Origin: Lingula anatina
Taxonomy: Eukaryota > Brachiopoda > Lingulata > Lingulida > Lingulidae
NCBI RefSeq assembly: GCF_001039355.2
Contig: NW_019775724.1
Span: forward strand, 566,061 to 630,060
Length of the DNA stretch: 64,000 nt
Direction: 5' to 3'
Part shown: positions 1-12,120 of the stretch, in pieces
Position numbering within the stretch: the stretch's first letter is position 1
Layout of the letters: the number at the start of each line of letters is the position of its first letter
Program-made: the position numbers and the translations under genes
The notes under the pieces: model-generated
Database searches by the model: none
What the model saw: the letters and a program-made list of their open reading frames with translations, nothing else
What the model was told of the DNA's origin: nothing

Positions 1-826
1 AATGTTACAAAGTAACAGTACGGGGCTCCTGGTAAATGGTAGTGATAAGTCACATCTATAAAATACCACTTTGAAAAATGAAAAATTAAAAAAGGAAAAA
101 TTACAAAAATATTCCACTAAAGCTGCCAATCAGTCTAGCTGTATTACCTTGATATGAATTATCCAACTTGAGTTTAAACAGTGTCAACAACTCACAGAAA
201 TATAATATATTTTGTTTTACTACAAAAAGGGCATTATAGCTATTATTCTGATTTCTGAACTTGTCATCAGACCATATGACCTCCATAGATGACTATATTC
301 TATAATAATATCTTAGGAGATTATAACAAAAAAATACTTTTTAGAAAAACAAAAATATTTTTTTTGCCAAAACAAACAGTTATTATCCCTTTAACTGCAA
401 AGTCAAGTTGCAAATATTGCACAACAGGTAGTATCAATAAAAGTGAACTGTTACATGCCCTTGGGAGTTATAAGTCCCTGTTATTCATCTTTAGCATTAA
501 TGTAAGCCTTACACAAAATTTTCTTCTGTAAACTTATTTTCAATATAAAACAACATTTACCTGCATAATTATCATTGACTCCTAATTATGTGACACAGTT
601 AACAGAGCTAAACCTATGGGACTTTACAGGGAAATCTCAACGAGTGTTTTATGTAATCTCATTTAATGCCCAATTGAAAATTGATTAAGCAAATTACTTT
701 ATAGACCTTAATTTAATTAGAGATCACCCAAGGGAGAATTTCATACTAACCTTTATCCATATACATTTATTGCACCGCATAGTACTTTAAAGAACTGCAT
801 TGCTTCCAAAACAGAAAACAATCACT

Positions 827-1110
827 CTGATTTTCCAACACAAGCTGCACTTCAGACCTATAAAACTTTTTTTGTAAGTTTGAGTATCATAAGTAACATG
901 GTTTACCCTTAATCGCTATCCTGGGAGCAGTGTCCAAAATGGGTTTTTTTTTTCAACTTTCATGCAATATAACATAATGCTTAACAGCATAATGACCATC
1001 AATTTATAATAATTAAGTAACAGTATCATGGATATTCAGAAAATATAATTTGCAAAGGTCTTCAAGGCAATAGGAGTTCAAAGTCACATCCTGAAAATGT
1101 CATTATGTGA
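827..1110 (+). repeat. Dispersed repeat, copy 1 of 3
   Basis: About 285 bp containing 'CATAATGACCATCAATTT' and then 'GTATCATGGATATTCAGAAA'. The same order of blocks recurs at 1168-1455 and 4015-4297, at roughly 75-80 percent identity by eye. The last copy runs into the N gap. Confidence 0.7.
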
Positions 1111-1167
1111 AAAATTTAATTCTCACTAAAAACTATATAATTCCCAGAAAGGTTATTTGATAAAACG

Positions 1168-1455
1168 GGTTTTCCAACTGAAGCTACATTTTAGTCCTAT
1201 GCAACTTTTCTGTAAGTTTCAGAAGAGTAAGTGACATGCTTTTCTTTAAATGGTAACTATGGAGGCAGTGCGCAAAATAGGGTTGTCTTCAATTTTGATG
1301 CAACATTACATAATGCTTAACAGCACAATGACCATCAATTTTTTTTAATAAAAAAATAAAAGTATCATAGATATTCAGAAAATGTGATATGGGAAGGTCT
1401 TCTAGACCATGGAAGTTCAGAGTCACACTTTCAAAATGCCAAAATGTAAACAAGA
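1168..1455 (+). repeat. Dispersed repeat, copy 2 of 3
   Basis: Same block order as 827-1110 (CTGAAGCTGCATTTTAGTCC, GGCAGTGCGCAAAATAGGG, CACAATGACCATCAATTT, ATATTCAGAAAATGTGA). It lies directly downstream of copy 1 in the same orientation. Confidence 0.7.
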
Positions 1456-1984
1456 GATAGCTATTACTGAAATGGGATTATTTTCATTTACAACACCTTT
1501 TTTACATTAAGCAAAATAATCAATTTATTTTCATTTTTAAATGATCAACTAGGAAAATTGTTGACATAGGAAAAATATCAATAGAACAATTTTAAATGTC
1601 CAATTTGCTCCATTTAGAGATTCTGAACATAGTGAATGATATGATTGAATCTGACAAACTGTTAAGAAATGAGTTTATTTCCATTTTTGACACTTTATTA
1701 CACAATACACAATAACAGGTTTACCGTTATTTTTATATAATCAACTAACAATATTGTTAAGATGCAGAAAATGTCAAAAGAAAAACTTAACATATCTAAA
1801 TTAGTTAAAAAATGAGACTTACATGCCTGAGAATTAAGTTTAAAGAAAAAACACTTATATACAAAAAAGGCATAACTTCACCAAAACTTAACTGATCAAG
1901 CTTATTTTCAAAACTTAATCTGTATTTTAGTAACACTGATCACTCCTGTGAATTTCAAGACAATTGGCCAATCAATTTTCCTTA

Positions 1985-2490
1985 AAATGTGTTATAGGTG
2001 TTGCATACATGCTGAAAAAGGTGAAAAAAAACAGCATAACTTACACAAAAATGGCCCGATCATGCAATTTTTGAACTTGACCTGAGTATTATAGATATTC
2101 ATCAGATCTGTAAGTTTCAATCCAAAAGGAAAAACGGTTTTCCACTTATCATGTTATCGGTGTTGCATAAATGCTGAAAAAATGGAAAAAAAAACAGCAT
2201 AACTTCCCTAAAAATGGTCCGATCATGCTGATTTTCAAACTTGCCCTGCGTATTATGAATATTCATCAGTTCTGTAAGTTTCAAGCCAAAAGGTAAAACG
2301 GTTTTTCACTGATCGTGTTTACGGTGTTGCACATATGCTGAAAAAACTGAAAAAACTGCATAACTTCTATATAAATGGCCCGATCATGCTGATTTTCGAA
2401 CTTGACCTGCGTATTATGAATATTCATCAGTTCTGTAAGTTTCAAGCCAAGAGGTAAAACTGTTTTCCACTTATTGTGTTTACGGTAAAA
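1985..2490 (+). repeat. Three-unit tandem satellite, period about 163 bp
   Basis: The block 'GGTGTTGCATAAATGCTGAA' recurs at about 1997, 2159 and 2322. Each is followed by a 'GGCCCGATCATGCTGATTTT' block and then 'ATATTCATCAGTTCTGTAAG'. The array ends in a 'CCAACGGCGACGACAGACGC' tail near 2498. Units are 80-90 percent alike by eye. Confidence 0.8.
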
Positions 2491-3158
2491 GTGCACACCA
2501 ACGGCGACGACAGACGCAGGTGACGGCTACATGTACAGACACATCTGTGTCTGTACATAAAAATTCTGTCTGTAATGCTAATTTTCACATTTTTCAAGTT
2601 TCACGCGCTATAAAATCATGTTTTCAAAAAATACAGATAAATCTTTTACAAATTCTTATCCCCTGAAGTCTCTTCTTTCAGAAAATGCAACTTTTGACTG
2701 CTTTTTGTACATTTGAAAATTTTATGCCCAGGACTCAAACACCACGGAATGGCCCATTATCAGGCACCTAAACATACAATTACAAATAAATAGTGAATTT
2801 AACATTATTAAATCAGACTGACAATCAAAACCTTTGTCAAAGAACTGAAAATATATTATCAATTCAATTCAGACTGCTAAATGGTCAAAATTCATAGGAT
2901 TACAATTTAACATTATTCAAACTTACCTTTAGCGGTCAGAAAAAGATATTTAATAATTAACAAATAAATGTCTTTTTCTGATCACTGGAGAGGGAGTTAG
3001 AAAGAATCTACATAAAACTTGTTTTCTTGTCTCCTAAACACATGTCAAGCTTCCACATAAGATCTGGAAAGCGAGGCAAAAGAAACTTGTAAAATATAAC
3101 AGCATGAGCTGTAATGTGCAACTGAAGTTATATACATGTGGCAATAAGAGAGTCTAAG

Positions 3159-3455
3159 ACCGCATTCACATTGAGTTGAGCCATGGATCTACAAAGTCAC
3201 AAACTAAATATGGCGGATGTACATGAAAGGAAAACCGCCTTATCTTTTAAGTCTCCCCGCCTCTCACACGCCTCCCCATGGGTCGTCCCAATGGAGTCGA
3301 AATTTAATGACTGTACCCCCACAGGGACGATGCGTGGGGAGGCGTGAGAGAGGCGGAAAGACAATTAAAAGAATAGGCGGTTTTCTTTCATGTGCGTCCG
3401 CCATATTTAGTTCGTGACTTTGTAGATCCATGGCTCAACTCGATGTGAATGCAGT
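3159..3455. mobile_element. Foldback MITE with about 130-bp arms and CTAAG target duplication
   Basis: The two halves are near-complete reverse complements. The left arm starts ACCGCATTCACATTGAGTTG and the right arm ends CAACTCGATGTGAATGCAGT. The inner arms carry GCCTCTC..ACGCCTCCCCA and its complement. The element is flanked by a perfect 5-bp direct repeat CTAAG (3154-3158 and 3456-3460). It encodes no transposase. Confidence 0.85.
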
Positions 3456-3460
3456 CTAAG

Positions 3461-3611
3461 GCTCCATTCAGAATAGGAGACCAACAAGTCTGAGGGTCAA
3501 ATATGGCAACCCACTACAAAGCTTGCCATCTAATCTGCTAATAGACACTGAATAGATATCCCATGGAGAAGTATTCAAGTGGGTCGGCCATATTTTAACC
3601 TCCAATGAGGC
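3461..3611. mobile_element. Second short foldback MITE abutting the first
   Basis: Inverted ends begin GCTCCATTC and finish GAATGGAGC-like (CAATGAGGC). Inner arms pair TCAAATATGGCAACCCACT with AAGTGGGTCGGCCATATTTT. It starts directly after the CTAAG that closes the first MITE and is followed by CTAAC, so the two seem to share a target preference or were inserted one beside the other. Confidence 0.6.
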
Positions 3612-4014
3612 CTAACAAATTAGTGCAAAAATGGATAAATCAGTCTTAACATTGCTACTATATGTTATATTGTACTTCATCTATGAAACAACATATTCTA
3701 AATCATTGACAGTTGCTTTGTTTCTAAATGTGTCACATTGATGCAAATTTTGATGTATTTATCAAACAAGGCAGCAAAGCTGTCTAATGTACAGACAAAA
3801 AGCAGCAAATAACTATGCACAAAATAGGCTACTGTAAATTCTGATGCAAAAGTACATTATGTTAAACTGCAAATTCAACATAAAATTTTAATTATGCTCA
3901 ACAGGTAATACCTGTAAGTAATTTGTGTAACAAGCATAAGGCTTCAGGCCCATGGGAGTTCAAGTTCACACTTTGAAAATGTATAACTTCCAGAAAAAGA
4001 AGCCAATTAGACTG

Positions 4015-4297
4015 TTCCTCCAACTCAGGCTGCATTTTAGTCCTGTATTTCTTTTTTGAAAGTTTGGCAATCATAAGTAACATGGTTTTCCCATAATGGT
4101 CATCATAGCAGCAGCACCCAAAATTGTGTTTTCTTCTATTCTGACGCAATATTACATAATGGTTAACAGCATAATGACCATCAATTTTTAATAATAAAAT
4201 ATTAGTATCATGGATATTCAGAAAATGTGACTAGCAAAGGTCTTCAGGCCCATGGAACTTCAAAGTCACAACTTGAAAATGCCAAAATGTAAACAAG
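4015..4297 (+). repeat. Dispersed repeat, copy 3 of 3
   Basis: It contains CTCAGGCTGCATTTTAGTCC, GTCATCATAGCAGCAGCACC, ATAATGACCATCAATTTT and ATCATGGATATTCAGAAAAT in the same order as the copies at 827 and 1168. It is cut off by the N run. Confidence 0.7.
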
Positions 4298-4573
4298 NNN
4301 NNNNNNNNNNNNNNNNNNNNNNNNNNNNNNNNNNNNNNNNNNNNNNNNNNNNNNNNNNNNNNNNNNNNNNNNNNNNNNNNNNNNNNNNNNNNNNNNNNNN
4401 NNNNNNNNNNNNNNNNNNNNNNNNNNNNNNNNNNNNNNNNNNNNNNNNNNNNNNNNNNNNNNNNNNNNNNNNNNNNNNNNNNNNNNNNNNNNNNNNNNNN
4501 NNNNNNNNNNNNNNNNNNNNNNNNNNNNNNNNNNNNNNNNNNNNNNNNNNNNNNNNNNNNNNNNNNNNNNNNN
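4298..4573. other. Assembly gap (276 N)
   Basis: A run of N directly follows copy 3 of the dispersed repeat, so collapse of repeats is a likely cause. Open frames spanning it are meaningless. Confidence 1.
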
Positions 4574-5336
4574 CACATGTAATTATTCATTTCGATATCG
4601 CTTTCATTTATTTCTGTACACGGTGAGATTGAACGTAACATTTACATCAGCTTATCAAAATATTGTTTTAATATTCCAGCCGAGTCTCAAGGCTGTCGAC
4701 ATGGTTGCTGCTCATTCACCACTACATTTAACGTGAAATACTACTTATAGCAAAGTTTGATGAAGTACCGTTTATTCACCTTTTTAAACTCACAAGTATG
4801 TAACGCCGTACGGATTAAAAAGAAAAAATATATACGTTTAAACGCATTTTCAACAATTACACTACAACAGTTTCCGTTCGACAGGTATTAGTGAAGACTA
4901 CAGTTCTTATCCTGTTTAATCGTTCATTTTACAACCATTTTTCAAGAGTCCTGTCTGTTTGTGTGTCTAATTAACAAACCATCCAAGTTTAAGATAATTA
5001 CAATAGAGATACAGCAAATATAAGTACGGCTATAGATTAAATTTTTATATTCATAAGCACAGTTTCTTTAGTGTCATTTAATTTCTGCCTTCATAACGGT
5101 TCATACTATCTTATCCTAGGGGCGAATTAAATTGGAAAAAAAATGTCAAAATTGCTTCATACTAATTTTGGGGTCGGCGATTAAAAATCTACATAAAAAG
5201 CAATGATCTTTACGGTCGCCCAAAGGTTCCATATACAAACAGGCCATGGTAGTAATCTTTGACCATCAGCAAACCTATGTTATTGCCTAAGAGGTCAGAC
5301 AGAATGTTAATTCATATCAGCCATTCCAGTAAGGTC

Positions 5337-6443
5337 CTACAGAGACGTAGTGATTGTCCAGCTTGACCCCCGCTGACCAAATTCCTCGTGTGTACTCTTG
5401 TAGGCCTCCCCTGTCGCTCGCTTCGGACGCCTCGCCCCGCCTACACTGCTTCCAATGCTACGTTCTTGCCAGGTAGCTACAACGGTGCGGCAACACACGT
5501 GTTTCACTTCGTCCCGGAATATTTTGGCGGAGGCAACATACAGAAAGAAATTGACGCAGTGATTGGTTTTGCTGAGGAGAAACAAACCTTCTCGGATCAC
5601 CAGATAAATGTTAGGTATGTCCTTTCGGATCCGGTGCCCTTGCATTTCGAGAGTGGACATGTAGATTTCGAACCCATAAATAGGCCAATTAAGGATAATG
5701 AAACTGAAAGTCGTCACCAAGAGAAGCGCATGTGTTCTCCTGTGAGAAGAAACACCGATGGACGATGGCGCCATTTCCTTACGCAACTTGCTGACGTTAC
5801 GGAGTTTCCAAACTATCAGAACAGCGACCACTGCAAGGAAAATAGATATGGCCGTGTGGCCAAACGTATACACATAATTTCCGACGTCTCTCATGCTCAA
5901 TCGGACTACTGGATCTACGGAGCAGCGCGCCAGATCGTAGGTATTTAAAACCACCACGGCTGCAGCTATGCTTAAACAAGTAATCACAGCGATCTTTTTA
6001 GTACATAAAACCGACGCTTGAAGCGGTTTTTTCACGATGATTAACCGTTCTACGGTCACCGCCAACACGTAGAAGATGGACAAGTACAGAAAACAATCGT
6101 TGAAATATGTCCCAATGCTGTCAAATAAGCACAAGTCCCTTGTGTTCGGCCGTACACTATTGAATGTCACGCATTCATAAGCTTGGAAAAGTAACGCACA
6201 GTTATCTGCGGCGGCCAAAAACAGTATGTACGTGAATGTAGACTTGTTTCTAAGCCTTCGACTACACAGGACGACGAGAAACGTTGTTCCGTTAGCAAGA
6301 AGCCCAATGGCGGCAATGATGTATATTGTAGTGCACCAGCACGCTTCGTGCGTAAACCAACAAAAATGCCCCTCGTTCAAATCTGGGTAGAGGATGGACA
6401 AGTTATAATTGATGTAGTTGAAGGTACTAACGTTGCTTACCAT
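5337..6443 (-). CDS. Single-exon class A (rhodopsin-like) orphan GPCR
   Basis: This 368-residue seven-helix receptor is encoded without introns. The ATG at 6443 is the first in frame; upstream codons lack ATG before an in-frame TAG at 6522-6524. The N-terminus has NVS and NLS glycosylation sequons. TM1 is about residues 38-60 (GLLAN), TM2 about 69-89 (LAAAD), and a Cys at about 105 can pair with Cys 174 in loop 2. TM3 ends in VERLIIV, so DRY is replaced by ERL. TM6 has LNWP at about 251-254 in place of CWxP, and TM7 has NFFLY at about 298-302 in place of NPxxY. Helix 8 ends in a Cys pair (about 317-318) that could be palmitoylated. The pattern fits peptide-type receptors of the FMRFamide-receptor-like group expanded in invertebrates, but the ligand cannot be named. 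It acts at the plasma membrane through G proteins. Confidence 0.9.
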   Translation of the reverse strand: MVSNVSTFNYINYNLSILYPDLNEGHFCWFTHEACWCTTIYIIAAIGLLANGTTFLVVLCSRRLRNKSTFTYILFLAAADNCALLFQAYECVTFNSVRPNTRDLCLFDSIGTYFNDCFLYLSIFYVLAVTVERLIIVKKPLQASVLCTKKIAVITCLSIAAAVVVLNTYDLARCSVDPVVRLSMRDVGNYVYTFGHTAISIFLAVVAVLIVWKLRNVSKLRKEMAPSSIGVSSHRRTHALLLVTTFSFIILNWPIYGFEIYMSTLEMQGHRIRKDIPNIYLVIREGLFLLSKTNHCVNFFLYVASAKIFRDEVKHVCCRTVVATWQERSIGSSVGGARRPKRATGEAYKSTHEEFGQRGSSWTITTSL

Positions 6444-8333
6444 CGTCCGTGACTGTGCCAAACCTGAATTGCTGGAGGAGAATTTAAAAGAATTTTGCAA
6501 TGTCCGATGTCCTGTGATAAACTAAAGAGTGGTAAGGTCAGATTTCAAACTCTGCACGCACAAGCGTTGGTTAAATTAGGATTCCCGTTGCGGATAGTGT
6601 CACACTGGGAAATAAACACTGTTGATTCCTGTTCAAATACTTTCAGAAGTGTTTCAGCGCTTTGATTAAATTTGTGGAAACCCGGTTCCGATCATGAACT
6701 GCAGGACAGATCAGGATATATCTCTCTGCTGTATGGTTTGTTCTCCTTTACCCAAAAGCATGTAGACTTTATATGTGTTGGTTTAAATCTATCTCATCGA
6801 TTCGACGTTTGTGTGTGCAAAGCCGAAGACGCTCCTTAAGTGACGCGGTGCTTATCACGGCACTGAAAGAAAGCATGCTTTTTGTTGCGGCTTGACCACA
6901 TGAATTGAAACGTCAAATATAATTACCTAGTCTCTGTCGTTGCACAAATCGAATATTGCAATGCTATTCGCCGTATGAATTATATTATCGGGGGTCAAGA
7001 GGAAAAATAAACAATCCTGATTGTCCATTTGAGGCATTTCGTTAATTATTTGCGTCTATCCATTTATTGTTTGTTCCTTAATTTATCATGTCACGCCCAC
7101 ATAAACACTCGCCCACCAGAACACAGTTAAGCCTTTATGGAAAGCCATGACAAGCAGATACTTTTAAAAGTGTCAATAGGTCATATATGCGGCAGACGGT
7201 ATAAAACAAAACACATTTTTACTACAATTCTCCTGCCTCGTAATTAACGTTACAATCCGTAGCCTAAGACAGTCATTAGCTTATTTTATACAAAAAGAGA
7301 ATATAACACATATGCATTTGGACACAAGAAAACGCTATTGTAAGCCTTCTAGGTATTCTTGTGACTTGGACAATGTTTGCTAATACGACAACCGACAGGG
7401 TACATTCTGCATCTGACATTTATTGCTTTCAATCTTGTAATATTGCTTAGTGCGAGATTTTGACAGAAAGGCAATTCATTCCATTGAGCAGAAACCCTAA
7501 ATGTTTATCTCCTTGAATAAAAAAGGCAACAGCTTGAAGGAGTTTACTACGCCTGCATAAACAAAGACAATGCAGGATTTGACATACAGCAATGGATTTG
7601 ACGGGTATTTTTTTTCAAATGAGATAATGCGCCCATTGGGAGATGCTATCGGTGAATAATACTCTGCTCGGCGTATAACTAAATGTCATGTTGTATAAAT
7701 CTATCTCGCCCTATGTAATGTTAGTCCAATATCAGATAACTGAATTGACACTTCTGTGGATTTTCTTTCTCGATGTTCACAAGGTATCGATCTCTTTGAA
7801 TCAAGTGTGTGCATCAGGATATACAGTCAAACTTCAGAAACAGGCATATGTATACTGACCATAAAACATATGGTCATAACTATTACAGGTCGCATTTGGT
7901 ACAGTAATCCAATAAACTCTGAAGACTTTTAATCTTTGTGAGTTTTTAATTGTCACATTTAATGTTTGTTTGAACCAAATGTGCATGGGAACAAGGTTAA
8001 ATATGCGCAGGTAGCGTAACTCGAAAGCTCGAAGCCCTCGAACATTTAATAAAGGCCGAGCGTGTTTAAGTGTGTTTACGATTAACGGAATCCTGTCAAG
8101 CACTGATTAACATCTTTCGGTTTATTGAAACAAGTGTTGGTTGATAGCACGAAAACCTTTTCTTTAATTATCAAGTACATACTTAAAATTTTATCCAAGT
8201 GTTTTTACCCGTTGGATGTAATGGTTTTTGTCTGTTGCAATAGCATATGTATATACCGCTCTCAAGCGTAATTGCAATATGTAGCCTTCTTTTACTTTGG
8301 GTCTGGTTTTCAGTCTATTTTTACTCTATTTTT

Positions 8334-8346
8334 ACTCTCTCTCTCT

Positions 8347-8386
<40 letters not shown>
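8334..8386. repeat. (CT)n-AT-(GA)n palindromic microsatellite
   Basis: A CT run meets a longer GA run through a central AT, so the tract can fold on itself. Confidence 0.95.
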
Positions 8387-8388
<2 letters not shown>

Positions 8389-8514
8389 AGCAGAACATGA
8401 GAAGATAAAGTCTTCCATCAGATTTGTAGATACTTTGGTTGTCAAAATCGATTTTTTGATAGCATCTAGTGATAAGGACAACTTTGTTCAATTGAAAAAT
8501 TATCTATTACCACC

Positions 8515-8716
8515 ATCCCTTAGCAAAATATCAGGCCTGTTGCAACTTCTCAGCGAATTCGCAGCAAATTTGCTGCAATATTGCTGCAAACTGCAATTCC
8601 TTCTTTCAAATTTGCAGAAATTTGCAGCAATATGGCCGTAAATTAGCAACAATACAATTTTCTTGCAAACTTCTTCAAACTCGTTGCTGCAAACTTTTTT
8701 AGTTTTGCCAAGGGAT
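8515..8716. mobile_element. Small MITE-like element with 14-bp inverted ends
   Basis: Ends are ATCCCTTAGCAAAA on the left and TTTTGCCAAGGGAT on the right, inverted with one mismatch. The roughly 200-bp interior is packed with TTTGCAGCAA / TTGCTGCAA words in both orientations. No target duplication could be fixed, so the exact ends are uncertain. Confidence 0.5.
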
Positions 8717-9109
8717 ATCATCTCATACTTGCTATCTTACACTATAATATGAACATCAGACTTAAAGACAAATTAGAAAGTGAGAGATTTTTGAGAAAAT
8801 ACTGATTGAAGAAAGGTAACGAAAGCAAAAATTGCGTTAAATTCACAAAAAAATAACCCAGTTATATAAACTGATCAAGCGAGAATTTGGAATCACTCAA
8901 GGTTGCTACTTTTTTATCTGTGTTCTACTTATTCACTTTTTAGTGTAATCTGCATATACTGTTAGTACAGAGGGGTATATTAAACATCTCTTTTGTTTCG
9001 TACAATAAAAATTGCAAAAGTGGTAAATCTCTCTCTGTAATTCTCGCTCTTTTTCATTATTAGTAAGTACGCTCTGGGTAGGAAAGTAACAAATTCGTTG
9101 GTTTCGCTT

Positions 9110-9400
9110 TGAGGCACATTTAAACCGAGCGTCGGTGGAGTGTGGGTTGCAGGTAACGCATATGAACTACTCCTACTAGTTTCTTATTTGACTCAAATCA
9201 ACTCAACATGCCAAGGGCTAAACCTAATTAAAAACTCGATCACCCATAAAAGAACGTATTGACGTATTGACCTACTTACCTGCCCCGTTTATATAAAGCA
9301 CAGAAAGCAAGCAGAAAGATCAGTGTTATAGTTATACTATTAAAACTATACAGTGGCATTCAGCCGGTTTTTGAAGCAAAGAATTGAATTTTAACGAACA
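9110..9400 (+). repeat. Duplicated block, partner at 10675-11040
   Basis: Both copies share ordered words such as GAACCGAGC/AAACCGAGC, CTAGTTTCxTAT, ACATGCCAAGGG, GACCTACTT and CTGCCCC. They diverge by insertions. No coding potential is seen in either copy. Confidence 0.55.
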
Positions 9401-10674
9401 CACTAGGAAGATAACCGTAAAAGCCACTGATACATGCTTTGAAGTTTCTGGTTATCGATTCAGGTTTCCGTGCCAAGAAAACCGTTTTACCTGATGACTT
9501 CTCGTCACAGTGGCCGTTTCCTTCTATTTCTCCGTTTCACATACACGTGTGAATGTATCGAAAGGCTGTGCACCGCTTTAAGTAAGATGTTCATTAAGCG
9601 AATAGACATGTCAAAATATTGCCACTAAGCCCGACCAAACGCCACCTTGCTGTTTCAAATGGTATAGCTTAAAAAACTACCACTGACTTTCTGTAGAATA
9701 CAAATGATATTTGTGCACATAGTTTCTGCTTATTTTTAGTGCCTTACTGGTTGGAGGGGTAAGGTGGATCAAATGCACGACCAGAAATTAAAAAAGGGGA
9801 ATTTTAAAGTCTTCTACTTTACCCGAGAGATGATTTTTTAATTTTTTTTCATATGTTCTTTTTATAATTTTTTGTAAGAAAGTAGTAGGTCACAGGACAA
9901 CACTTCTACAGGACAACACTTTTATGTATCTTTGAATTAGATCAAGGCTGCTTCGCGAAACAGCCCATCCGAGTGTCAGATGACAGGAAATTTAATAACC
10001 GTCATTTTCATCTCACCTCTACACTTTGATACTGATGCTGAAAACAGCTTAGGCATGAGTGAGATTTCATCAAACTCTGAACCGCAGGTGAACCCAGACA
10101 ATTACAATTCAATAACAATAATGTGTTTGTGGTGAGTCTAACACATATACCCATCTCCTATTGCAGTGCGGCTATTGTGAAGATCGCACATTGTGTTCGT
10201 GTCATAGCGTGAATGTTTTGATTGCCTTTTTATGGAATTGTTTATCTACCCTCTATTTGATATTGAAGCAAAGGGTGCAAACATTTTCAAACAAGTTTTA
10301 TGCACGAAGTTAAAGTCAATACCACGCGAGTAATTTGGTGTCTGATGAGTGTACCTTTGCAGATACCAAAATATTGGAATGGTTAAAAGCTGTCGTGAGC
10401 AGAAACAATACATGTATTGTTGTTTTAGATATGTGTACTTCATGCCTGCCACTTTGATTGTGAAAAGACTTTACTAAATAGACGAAAAAGGAGACGAAAA
10501 AGGACGAAAAGGAGCATACGAACCCATTCTTTAAACCTGTTGTAAAAATTGTGGAACTACAAGCTTTTTATTTCAGGGATAAAACTAATTATAACATTGA
10601 GAATCGTTTAAAACTAACATTATTAAAAGTCCTTTATGTATTATGTATTTCTTTTTGCAGTTTAGTAGTTTTAA

Positions 10675-11040
10675 AGGCACATATGAACCGAGCATCGTTG
10701 GAGCGTGGATTCCCAGTAACACATATACAGGTAAACCACTTCTGCTAGTTTCGTATACGACACAAATAAATTCGACATGCCAAGGGATAAACTGAATAAA
10801 TCACTAGATCAGCCATAAATGCGCTTCAGTCTGCTCCTTTGTTTAAAATTTTAATCAGAAATTTAACCTACTTTCGTGACCTACTTTTCTGCCCCATTGA
10901 TATACAGCATAGAATGCTGGCAGAAAAATCCGTTCAAATATAATTTTTCGAGTAAAATTAAACAATGTCTTTTGGTAATCCTCTTAGTTACACTACTTGA
11001 AACTATATGGCGGCATTTGGTTGGCTTTTGTGGCAAAAAT
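10675..11040 (+). repeat. Duplicated block, partner of 9110-9400
   Basis: This is the second copy of the block described for 9110-9400, about 1.56 kb downstream in the same orientation. It is probably an old piece of the same duplication process that built the gene array. Confidence 0.55.
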
Positions 11041-12050
11041 AGACTTCATTTGTATCTTTAAATCGGTTGTAATTTAAGATGATTTAGGTTTTGCATTTTA
11101 GATAATTTTCATTAAAACACGGACAAAAGAATGCGCTATACAAGAAATTTTTATTGTTATAATAATTACAATTCAAGAACAATGGCATATACAGTACGAA
11201 TGATACGTAAAAATGTTCGATAAATCAGTTTCCCTACCGCAATATGAAACGTGATGCTGAAAGCATTGAAACAGGAATAACAGCAGATTATATGAACAGC
11301 ATGTATATGACGCCAGACAATCTAGAGTCAGAGCCTCCTAGACATTTAGAGACTGGGTCACGTGTATACACGTAGCATACAACACATGAAAAGTCTTACA
11401 TTTTATTTTATTAAAATACGAATTCGTGTGTGTATATGGAGAACATTTTTCAAAAAGAAAAAACAACAACAACAAAATGATGTCACACATGGAAAATAGC
11501 GTTTTCTGATTTGCACAAAAGTAAAAAAAGAACAGCTATTTTGTAAAAGAGCTGTTCTTTTTTGTACATAGAATATTATATAGTACGGTATATTGAAAGC
11601 ATTTTTTACTGTAGAGATCATCTGTCATTCTTTGCTAGTGGTTACAAAATGTTGAATTTGACCGAAAATTTCAANTTTGATTTGTTATTGAAACATACAC
11701 AACGATGTCATGAGAATTTGGTTGGCTATCTAAATTTAAATAACATTCTTGTTATGGCCCCCCTGCAGTGCACCACTAGCAAAGAATGAGTGTCATACAA
11801 GCGTTTTATAAACGCACAATGGACCACAGAAATACCCATATGGTGTATAAAGTAAATATGCCCTCATGTAAATCATTACATTGACAAACATGAGTGATGC
11901 ATACATCGTGTTGGGTATAAAATAAAAATCGAGCACTCTTGTGACTACCTACAAGTATTTATTGATCCAATCAGCTTCATGTTTTGGTATGTATTATATC
12001 ATCCCATGCCTACCTATACAGCGCAGTTGCGTCATTGTCTGGATGTGACT

Positions 12051-12120
12051 GTCTGTCCAAGTGGGGATCAGAATTGCCAGGAAGATTTTTATATTTCAAT
12101 CACATCTCTGCATACCCAAG
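12051..12120 (+). promoter_or_regulatory. Conserved 5' block of array gene A
   Basis: A CTGTCCAAGT..ATTGCCAGGAAGATTTT..CAATCACATCTCTGCA arrangement lies directly before the start codon. It recurs before every first exon of the array, so it is probably 5'UTR plus core promoter. Confidence 0.55.

Larger units (their letters stand above)
1..5336. other. Repeat-rich non-coding region, no gene seen
   Basis: No credible coding exon is visible on either strand. The stretch holds a dispersed repeat, a short satellite, two foldback MITEs (all listed separately) and an assembly gap. Short open frames here are AT-rich and have no recognisable domains. Confidence 0.7.
6525..12050. other. Non-coding intergenic stretch
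   Basis: This stretch lies between the GPCR 5' end and copy A of the array. No exon with support was found. It holds a CT/GA microsatellite, a small MITE, and a local duplication (9110-9400 with 10675-11040). A block near 11246 (GAAACGTGATGCTGA) is shared with the upstream regions of the array genes. Confidence 0.6.

Noticed and set aside
1985-2490. CRISPR array
   Set aside because: Repeats are about 163 bp, diverged and without unique spacers; this is a satellite in a eukaryotic genome.
4231-4641. Open frames across the first N gap
   Set aside because: Open only because N codons are not stops. The same applies to frames at 32164-32755.
6444-6500. Nineteen-codon N-terminal extension of the GPCR
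   Set aside because: It would need a TTG start in a eukaryote. The first in-frame ATG is at 6443, and a stop lies at 6522-6524.
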